A stretch of 64,000 nucleotides of DNA. Origin: an uncultured Eggerthella sp. (GTDB lineage Bacteria; Actinomycetota; Coriobacteriia; Coriobacteriales; Eggerthellaceae). A program made the position numbers and the translations under genes. The stretch's first letter is position 1, and each line of letters starts with the position of its first letter. Below are positions 1 through 6,643 of the stretch, piece after piece. The stretch lies in assembly GCA_900540345.1 (NCBI GenBank), contig UQFK01000002.1, positions 1-64,000 on the forward strand, written 5' to 3'. The notes below the pieces were generated by a model. It was not told the DNA's origin and searched no databases. It worked only from the letters and a program-made list of their open reading frames with translations.

Positions 1-1634
1 TCGTCGCAACTATCTTTCGGCGGAAAAGTTCCTGCCCTGCCGTCAAGACCGTCGACTAACGCATAAGCAGCATCGTCTTTCTCTGCTTCGAACTTGGTTC
101 CCAGCCCCCCTACCAAATTGGGACTATTTGAGAACATTAAATCTGATTCAGCAACACTCGACCAGTCCACGCTTGATGCCACATAGACCGTAGTCAAAGA
201 AGGACAATACGCAAACATATAGACAATGCTCTCGAGCTGCGAGGCATTAAAATTCGACACATCGATCATTGTGAGAGACTGACAATCAGTAAACATCTCC
301 CAAAACGAGGTCGCCCGTGAAGTATCCCAATTCGACATATTGATCGACGTGAGCGCCCAACAACTCTCGAACATCGCGGTGAAATCCGTTACCTGAGCAG
401 TATTGAATCTGCTTACATCTATTGATTCGAGCGAATACGAGTACCAGAACATAAAAGACATATCCGCAACATTCGATGTATCCCATGAAGAAAGGTCGAG
501 CGCAGTCAGGTTGTCACAAAGGCAGAACATCCACGACATATTCGTAACGTTTGACGTATCGAACGCACCTACATCAAGCGAAGTGAGCGCAGCGCAATTA
601 AGAAACATTCCTTCCATATCGGTAACACGAGAGGTGTTCAGCCTGCGCAGATCCATTTCTGTACAAAAGCCTAAGCTGAACCAATAAGCCGTTGATAAAG
701 GCTGAACCTCATCAACCACCTGTACACTCAAAATATTCAGCGCATAATCGCTCCAAGGAATAGCATCTGGGGCGAAAACAGTCGTTTCAATACCGGTATA
801 GATTGCGGTTACTGCCTTACCTGCGAAAGTATCACCAGTATTCGGAACATAAGGACGCTTGTAAAAACTCAAGCTCTTATCTGTGTCTGAGTAGACCGCG
901 AACGCTTGAGATTCAGGCGGCGCAGTTGGTTTGATTGCGCCTGAAACGAGAGCTCCTTCGTAATTCAGAGCGGTCACCCTACAAGTAATATCAAAACCCG
1001 CATCAGCAGTAACGGTGTAATAAACGGTTGTAGTTGCTTGCGCAATAGCAAGATCACCGCGATACCATTGATAGTTCAACAGAACGTTTTCTGGCGCACC
1101 CTCTACGCCAGCAACAAGCATACTACCTACGCGCGTGTTGCCCGATATGACAACATATCCCGTAATGATCGGCTTGTTCTCTGTTGTGGTTGAATCTGTC
1201 TGAGGGTCAATTTGCTGATCAATTTGAAGCTGAGTTTTTGTCCCTCCCTGTAGATCGGTTTGCTCCACAGAATGCGATTCGGTTTCTAACTCCGTTTGCT
1301 TTCCGGGTTCTGATTTATCTTCTTGTCCTGCTGATTCCGACAAACTTGAAGTATCGTCTCTGCATGTATCTTGCATAGTGGGTATATCGTTCTTACTCGA
1401 ATCAGCCATTGATTCAGTAGTCGATTCTCCCGTAGAAAAAGCAGAAGCAAGCTTTTGATCTTGAATTCCTGCCTGTTCTGGGCCTATCGCTAGAAGAGTT
1501 GCTGAAGAATCCTCCGCGTTTTCTGACGCACATGCTTGATTGGGAGCTGTGAGGCTAGATGCAGCAAATACCACAACAAGCGCAGTGAGCATCACGATCA
1601 AGAATCGCATAGGGATATGGGTAGCCTTTTTCAT
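1..1634 (-). CDS. BspA-like (DUF285) surface protein, N-terminal part; runs off left edge
   Basis: Exported surface protein, presumably an adhesin. The reading frame is open from the ATG at 1634 to the left edge, so the C-terminus and anchor are not visible. A strong Shine-Dalgarno (GAGGAGG, 6 nt upstream) fixes the start. Residues 1-37 form a signal peptide: MKK, then a hydrophobic core, then a polar region ending QACAS. Residues about 40-135 are Ser/Glu/Gln-rich linker. An Ig-like domain follows (motifs YQWYRGD and ADAGFDITCRVTA, near 960-1130). From about 660 down to 60 there are five or six DUF285 repeats of about 25 aa (WDTSNVADMSFMF, FNTAQVTDFTAMF). The array closes with the typical GGLGTKF...DGLDGRAGTF end motif. 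Function as an adhesin is known only for relatives such as BspA. It shares the DUF285 repeat type with the giant protein on the right. Confidence 0.9.
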   Translation of the reverse strand, partial: MKKATHIPMRFLIVMLTALVVVFAASSLTAPNQACASENAEDSSATLLAIGPEQAGIQDQKLASAFSTGESTTESMADSSKNDIPTMQDTCRDDTSSLSESAGQEDKSEPGKQTELETESHSVEQTDLQGGTKTQLQIDQQIDPQTDSTTTENKPIITGYVVISGNTRVGSMLVAGVEGAPENVLLNYQWYRGDLAIAQATTTVYYTVTADAGFDITCRVTALNYEGALVSGAIKPTAPPESQAFAVYSDTDKSLSFYKRPYVPNTGDTFAGKAVTAIYTGIETTVFAPDAIPWSDYALNILSVQVVDEVQPLSTAYWFSLGFCTEMDLRRLNTSRVTDMEGMFLNCAALTSLDVGAFDTSNVTNMSWMFCLCDNLTALDLSSWDTSNVADMSFMFWYSYSLESIDVSRFNTAQVTDFTAMFESCWALTSINMSNWDTSRATSFWEMFTDCQSLTMIDVSNFNASQLESIVYMFAYCPSLTTVYVASSVDWSSVAESDLMFSNSPNLVGGLGTKFEAEKDDAAYALVDGLDGRAGTFPPKDSCD

Positions 1635-1718
1635 GAGAATCCTCCTCGACTGATTCGCATTGCATCCATACAAGCAGCGAAGACTCGACTTGCCAAAGCG
1701 AGAACAAGCTTTCCCGAG

Positions 1719-1744
1719 TGGCCTGTTTTCGCTAAAACAGGCCA
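1719..1744 (-). promoter_or_regulatory. Perfect 11-bp hairpin in the BspA-like gene leader
   Basis: Perfect inverted repeat TGGCCTGTTTT / AAAACAGGCCA around a 4-nt loop, about 85 nt upstream of the ATG. It lacks a T-run on either side, so it is not a classic intrinsic terminator. A leader stem-loop or a protein-binding dyad fits better. One arm contains the 13-mer repeated exactly at 21486-21498. Confidence 0.6.
1730..1742. repeat. Shared 13-mer, copy 1
   Basis: CGCTAAAACAGGC. An identical copy lies at 21486-21498, upstream of the other large surface-protein gene. Both are in non-coding DNA upstream of minus-strand surface genes. Confidence 0.6.
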
Positions 1745-2104
1745 TGCATATCAAGCCAAACCAACACAAACCCAACCATGCTCAGGAACAAATCTCGAAC
1801 ATAGTCGCTTCAGAGACTAAAAGGTGTGATTAGAGTGCGTTTTTAGAGAACAAGCAGGACAGAAGCGCAAAATAGTCCAATGCTTTGATCTAGCATTCTT
1901 AGTTCTGCTATTTCGTTTCTGTCTTTCAATAGTAGCTTAGAGAGATTCGATTTCAGAACGTGATCTTGCCGTCAATAATTCGAAATTAACCATTGAATGT
2001 CCCTTTTTGACCAGCAATTATGCAAAATTGAGTAATTGACACTCGCTCTGTGCCTTACAAAACCAAGAAGCACTCGATGTGATCAATTGAAAGACAAAAG
2101 CAAA

Positions 2105-3376
2105 TCAATCGTGAGCGCGGACGAGCTTGCTCGTGCGCGTGCGGACTGGCTGTTGAACAGCCGAAACAGGATGAAGCTCAACCTGCTGACCCTGCATGGG
2201 GAGCCGCTGCTCGGCAAGCATGAACATATCAGATCCGCGGCGAGTATGCTCTCGCTCTTGGCTTGCGACTGGAGACTTGCGACCGCTCTTTTGGTTCACA
2301 ACCGCAGACATGCGTTCCCGCTCTTGGCTTGCGACTGAAGACTTATGGCCACCCTTTTGGCTCTCCAGCGCCAAGCGCGAAGCCGCGGTCTTGCCGGTTG
2401 ATTTGCTAACTGACTTGCCGAAAGATTTGCCGGCCGATCTGCTAACTGATTTACTAGCCTTACCAACTGATGCAAAAAGCGGTTCTGGGCGCTTCTGACG
2501 CCGCTCGGGCGCTTGTTTTGTTGGTTTGAGAGTTTCGGGGAGTCGTGCCGAAGGAAGCGACGCCGTATGCAAGCCGAGAACGCCTTGCTGCCCCGATATC
2601 GAACGAGCCATCGGAGGAAGAGCGCTCGAATGAGCCTTCGCTTTCGACAAGGGCTCAAGTGGCGGAAGCTTGCTCATGTGAGTGGCGCCTTGTGACCCAC
2701 GCTTGCGCCCAGGGGCGCTATCCTGCGGCGGAATCCTGCGTGCATAAGCAGCCCCCTGCAGTGGGAGCTTGTTTTCTGCAGCAGCGCTCAGCGGCGGAAG
2801 TTGTGCGCTGCGAGTACCGAGCGGTATGCGACGAAGCGGCTGAGCCTTCGGCGCGTGCGTCTGGATCGCCTGCAGGGGCACCGAGCGCAACGGTGTTACC
2901 TGCAACTTCGTGTGCTGATGCTTCAGCGCAACGCGTTTTGTGGCCGTCGAGGGCAATTCTTGCTTGGGAATCGGATTTGCTGGCGCATCGACGATGCTGA
3001 TCGGCAAACGTGGCGCAGTATGCAAGGTCGAGCGTACTGCAGGCACTGGTGAAAAATGCGGCAACAGAAGAGAAGCAGCATCGAACGAGAGATCGTCGAT
3101 CGTAAATGAGCTCGCAGCTCGATCGGCAATAGAATCGAGGCTTGGCGAAGATGGCGAAGACGAAGATGCCGCAGAGGACGTTCCCGCCTCAGTTAATGGC
3201 GCAAGATGCGCATCGGGCAGCCTGTCATAGACAAAAGAGCCGGCGTCGCCTACTGAGGTCTCTACCGAGGTCTCTGCAGAGATCCTTGCAGAATCACCCA
3301 TGAAGGCACCTCGAGAATCATCTCTAGAAGTGCCTACAGAAGTATCTGAAGATATGTCGGGGTAATGCTCTGACAT
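2105..3376 (-). CDS. Hypothetical basic low-complexity protein, 423 aa
   Basis: I recognise no family. The first 110 residues are Ser/Thr/Asp-rich. Residues about 130-290 are Pro-rich with recurring LPPL and RIPPQ-type motifs. Residues about 310-337 form a Lys/Ser tract (SVGKASKSVSRSAGKS). An imperfect duplication containing VASQERE follows near 345-385, and the tail is rich in Arg. No signal peptide or membrane segment is seen, so a disordered, possibly nucleic-acid- or envelope-binding cytoplasmic protein is plausible. It starts 204 bp after the GGDEF-EAL gene on the same strand. The Shine-Dalgarno is weak, and the upstream gap has its own extended -10 candidate. The frame is long and has internal protein-level repeats, which favours a real gene, but several overlapping frames are also open in this Ala/Ser/Pro-rich DNA, so doubt remains. 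Confidence 0.55.
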   Translation of the reverse strand: MSEHYPDISSDTSVGTSRDDSRGAFMGDSARISAETSVETSVGDAGSFVYDRLPDAHLAPLTEAGTSSAASSSSPSSPSLDSIADRAASSFTIDDLSFDAASLLLPHFSPVPAVRSTLHTAPRLPISIVDAPANPIPKQELPSTATKRVALKHQHTKLQVTPLRSVPLQAIQTHAPKAQPLRRIPLGTRSAQLPPLSAAAENKLPLQGAAYARRIPPQDSAPGRKRGSQGATHMSKLPPLEPLSKAKAHSSALPPMARSISGQQGVLGLHTASLPSARLPETLKPTKQAPERRQKRPEPLFASVGKASKSVSRSAGKSFGKSVSKSTGKTAASRLALESQKGGHKSSVASQERERMSAVVNQKSGRKSPVASQEREHTRRGSDMFMLAEQRLPMQGQQVELHPVSAVQQPVRTRTSKLVRAHD

Positions 3377-3515
3377 GGTGCGATTCGTAGTTCGTTTGTG
3401 GTGCGTTCAATAGTTCGTTTTGTTGCGCGCTGGCATGTTCTTTTGCCCCGGACGATCACAAGATCGCAGAACGCAAGAAGCAATGCTTCATCGCACGCGT
3501 GCTTCGTTATATCCG

Positions 3516-3524
3516 ATTGTAGCA
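3516..3524 (-). promoter_or_regulatory. Candidate extended -10 promoter for the 423-aa gene
   Basis: On the minus strand the sequence reads TGC-TACAAT, an extended -10 element, about 140 nt upstream of the ATG at 3376. No good -35 box lies 17 nt further up. A GCGCAA/TTGCGC hairpin (about 3525-3542) lies just upstream and could end transcription from the preceding gene only weakly, because it has no T-run. Confidence 0.35.
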
Positions 3525-3580
3525 CGCGCAAGGACATTGCGCGATCAACGCTCAGGATTGTGGGCGCAGAAAGGAAATGC

Positions 3581-6500
3581 TCAGTTTGCAGAATCGCTTG
3601 AGCTGGACTGATCAGCAGAAGCATTCGTTGGCTTGAAGAGCGCATCGAGCCCTGCTGATCCTGTTGAAGGTATCACGCTCGCATCGGCAGACGCAGAAGA
3701 CGTAGCTGCAGTATCGTCCTCTGAACCAGGATCACCAGCTTGCACAGGAGCATCGAGTGCTCGGTCATCAGCTGCAAAAGAGCCCCTTGCCGCAGAAGAA
3801 GTTGCGGCTCCGCTTGTGTTTTTACTCATCGTGGCGGCATTCATAGAGGCGTTGCCTGCCGCGTCACCGCTCGCCATGGCGTCACCCGCAGAAGCGCTAC
3901 CCGCTGCGTCACCCGCAGAGGTATTGCCTGTCGCGTCAGCACCCACTACGTCACTGCCCGCTGCGTCACTACCCGTCGCGTCGCCCGTCGTGGCGTCATC
4001 AGCAGAGGCATTGCCCGTTGTGGCAACATTTGCAGCTCCACTCGTCCCACTTGATCGCAGCAGCGCAAGATCTTGCGGCTTGTAGCGCACGGCCTGCTCG
4101 GGCAACAACGGCTCCGAGAAGAGGAAGCCTTGCACCACATCGCAATCCATCTCGCGGCACATCTTCAGCTGCTCGATGGTCTCGACGCCTTCGATCACCA
4201 CAATCTTGTTCGCTCCATGTACGAGGCGCACCAGATTGGCGATCACATCGTCATCGTTACCTGCCAAGAACGCCGCCGTAAGCGAGCGGTCGATCTTCAC
4301 GACATCTGCTGGGATCTGCATCACATGTGAGATCGAGGTATACCCTGCGCCAAAGCTATCGATCGCGATGCCGAAGCCTGCCGCACGCAATTCCTCGATG
4401 AAGCCACTTGCCTTTGCCATGTTGTTCAAGAACAGCGTCTCTTCAATATCAACGCGCAGCAGATCGTGGGACAAACCGTGTTCATCGAGCAACGCAGTAG
4501 CATAACGAACGAAATGATCGTCGCGTAGATACCCCGCTGACGTATTGATCGATACCGGGCGCATGCGCTGTTTGCGCTTCTTCCATGTGGCCAGCTGTAG
4601 CACAACCTTCTTCGTAACGATGCGATCGATCTCGATGATCTGGCCGTTCTCTTCTGCAACCGGAATGAATTGCTCAGGCGGATATAGATCGCCACGCAGG
4701 CGCACGAGTGCTTCGTAGCCCACCACTTCGTTGGTGGCAAGCTCGATCTGCGGCTGATAGACCACGATGAAGCCGTCTGATTCGATCGCGTCTTTAAGCC
4801 GTGCGGTGATCTCAAGCTTGTCCTCGACTGCGCGTCGCATATCGTCGTCGTAGAAGATGACCTCGCCTGCCATGCCAAGCGTCTCGGCCTGGCTGATCGT
4901 AAGCTCAACGCCTGCAACCATCTGCTCGATGGACATGCCGCGCTCACGATTGAACACACCGACACACGGATCGAGCGCGATAGTCTGACCACCAAGCTCA
5001 ATAGGTTGGTTGAGCAAAAACTCAATGCGGTCGAGATATTCGCCGCCGCGCTTGAGCTCACGGTCAAAGCCGAGGATGAACTCGTTTTGATCGGGACGAA
5101 CAAGAAACATCTTGTCAAGACCATCGAGGCGCTCTGCCACGATCTTGATGACCTCGGTCGCGGTACCCGCACCGCGCGTTTCATTCATCTTGTCCATATC
5201 AAAGAGCGCAACCTCCACGATGGAGCGCACGCGCGTGGCTGCCTCACTGCTCGCATACGCGGTGAGCCACTGCATATTCGGCATGTCAGTAACGTGGTCG
5301 GTGTAGAAACGGCGCTCGAGCATATTACGCTGTGTTACAACATCGATAAGCTCAGTAGCGGTACGGCGATAGCCCAGCACCGCAAACGCCGCGATGCAGG
5401 CAATACCCAAGATAAGCAGCATGACCGGTAAGAAGATCGGACGCAGGGAATCAAGCGAAAGACCACTTTGGTTGAGCATCGTTGCATTCGATGGGAGTGC
5501 CGCACCAGAGATACCGTAGGTCGAAAGTGCCTGCGAATCGAAGATCGCGCCATCGCTTGCGAAGGCTTCGATCGGGATGTCTGCGGGTCGCGTACCGTTC
5601 AAGACCATGACGACGATCTCGCCTGCACGCTGGCCTTGCAGCTCATAGTCGATGAAGTTTGATGCGAGGAAGCCTTCGCCCACGCCACCAAATCCAATCG
5701 CAAAGACAGGCTGTGTCGCAGCTTGTGCTACAAAGTAGGCAGACTGGCTCTCGCTATAAGCATTTCCTGTAGCATCCGTGGTGGCTCCCAGATAGACAAG
5801 GATCGTATCCTCGGTAGCTGCAGAAACCGCTTGTCCCAGTTCGGCACGCGAGATGGTGGAGGTATTCACATACTCGATCGGCAGGTCGGCAAAGGTGGTG
5901 CTTGCCTGTTCGAACTGAGCGCGATCGCCAATACCTGTTGCGGTGTTATCGGTGAGCACGGTAAGGCTCGTGGCGTCTGAGCGCATCTTCTGCGCGGTTG
6001 CGACCATAGCCGCCACATCGTAGGACTCGGTGATGCCGGTGGCATACCCTGCATCAAAGATACGTTGTGCATGAGCAGCATCATTGATACCCGTGAACAC
6101 AACAGGCGTTTCAGGAAAGAGCGATTCATGAAGGGATTCGACCAGGTAGAGAGCATCGTCATCAAGGCAGATGATCGCTGAATACGTGCCGTGCGCTGTG
6201 ATCTTAGCAGTAAGCGCCTTGCCCCAGTCGCTATTCATAAGACGCGCGCCATACGTGCTCGCATCATCGACATTCATAGATGTGTTACACGCGTGTGCAT
6301 CGAGGTACTCCACGTCAACAGCAACCGACGAGCGCTGCAATAGATCGACCACGCCATCACGCTGCATCTGAGTTGCGGTATCAGAGTCACTGTATGAAGC
6401 AATGAGCAGAACTTCAGCGCGCTGCTCGGTCTGGATCATATTAGCGGCAAGCTGCTGAGTGCGATTAAGCTGATTGTTCGTAAAAGAGAGCATGAGCATC

Positions 6501-6613
6501 GCCGTGACAACAAGCACGCACGCAACGACAAAGAGCACCACGCGGATCACGTGGTACTTCTTTCCTTGCGTGAGCCTGTCGACCCACGAGTGTTGTGGAG
6601 ACGTTGCTCCCAT
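3581..6613 (-). CDS. Membrane protein: periplasmic ABC-substrate-binding-like sensor, degenerate GGDEF, EAL domain, Ala/Gly/Asp tail
   Basis: A 1010-aa signalling protein for cyclic-di-GMP. It has an N-terminal membrane segment (about 22-44), an extracytoplasmic ABC_sub_bind-like sensor (about 67-345, AEVLLIASYSDSD start), a second membrane segment (about 391-416), a GGDEF-like domain whose active-site loop reads RPDQNEF (near 505), and an EAL domain (about 610-850). Most EAL residues are present: YEALVRL, SINTS, DIEET, VKIDR, IEGVET and VVQGF. The DDFG motif reads DSFG (near 751), so one metal-binding Asp is lost. The GGDEF part should not make cyclic-di-GMP; whether the EAL part hydrolyses it or only binds it is uncertain. 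Residues about 855-1010 are a repetitive Ala/Ser/Gly/Asp/Thr tail that is unusual for the family. The start ATG lies 30 bp after the stop of the large surface-protein gene, with a modest AGGGAAG ribosome site, so the two are probably co-transcribed. Confidence 0.92.
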   Translation of the reverse strand: MGATSPQHSWVDRLTQGKKYHVIRVVLFVVACVLVVTAMLMLSFTNNQLNRTQQLAANMIQTEQRAEVLLIASYSDSDTATQMQRDGVVDLLQRSSVAVDVEYLDAHACNTSMNVDDASTYGARLMNSDWGKALTAKITAHGTYSAIICLDDDALYLVESLHESLFPETPVVFTGINDAAHAQRIFDAGYATGITESYDVAAMVATAQKMRSDATSLTVLTDNTATGIGDRAQFEQASTTFADLPIEYVNTSTISRAELGQAVSAATEDTILVYLGATTDATGNAYSESQSAYFVAQAATQPVFAIGFGGVGEGFLASNFIDYELQGQRAGEIVVMVLNGTRPADIPIEAFASDGAIFDSQALSTYGISGAALPSNATMLNQSGLSLDSLRPIFLPVMLLILGIACIAAFAVLGYRRTATELIDVVTQRNMLERRFYTDHVTDMPNMQWLTAYASSEAATRVRSIVEVALFDMDKMNETRGAGTATEVIKIVAERLDGLDKMFLVRPDQNEFILGFDRELKRGGEYLDRIEFLLNQPIELGGQTIALDPCVGVFNRERGMSIEQMVAGVELTISQAETLGMAGEVIFYDDDMRRAVEDKLEITARLKDAIESDGFIVVYQPQIELATNEVVGYEALVRLRGDLYPPEQFIPVAEENGQIIEIDRIVTKKVVLQLATWKKRKQRMRPVSINTSAGYLRDDHFVRYATALLDEHGLSHDLLRVDIEETLFLNNMAKASGFIEELRAAGFGIAIDSFGAGYTSISHVMQIPADVVKIDRSLTAAFLAGNDDDVIANLVRLVHGANKIVVIEGVETIEQLKMCREMDCDVVQGFLFSEPLLPEQAVRYKPQDLALLRSSGTSGAANVATTGNASADDATTGDATGSDAAGSDVVGADATGNTSAGDAAGSASAGDAMASGDAAGNASMNAATMSKNTSGAATSSAARGSFAADDRALDAPVQAGDPGSEDDTAATSSASADASVIPSTGSAGLDALFKPTNASADQSSSSDSAN
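3640..4050 (-). repeat. Degenerate repeat encoding the Gly/Asp/Ala/Ser tail of the GGDEF-EAL protein
   Basis: The last ~150 codons are dominated by imperfect units such as GDATGSDAAGSD and GNTSAGDAAGSAS. At the DNA level, the same short GTCACTACCCG/GCGTCACCCG-type words recur, so the tract looks prone to slippage and length change. Confidence 0.65.
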
Positions 6614-6643
6614 GCACTTCCCTACTCTTTCATGCGCTCTGCG

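Larger units (their letters stand above)
1635..2104. other. 470-bp AT-rich intergenic leader of the BspA-like gene
   Basis: No convincing gene is present on either strand. Reading on the minus strand toward the BspA-like start, it contains an AATGCTAGA motif (1889-1897), a CACCTTTTAG motif (near 1820-1830) and a strong hairpin (1719-1744). Related copies of all three sequences occur in the intergenic region near 21.41-21.50 kb. Several AT-rich hexamers could serve as promoters, but none has both good boxes at standard spacing, so no promoter is assigned. Confidence 0.6.

Noticed and set aside
3524..3542. Intrinsic terminator after the GGDEF-EAL gene
   Set aside because: The 6-bp stem has no T-run on the minus strand, so it was not called as a terminator.
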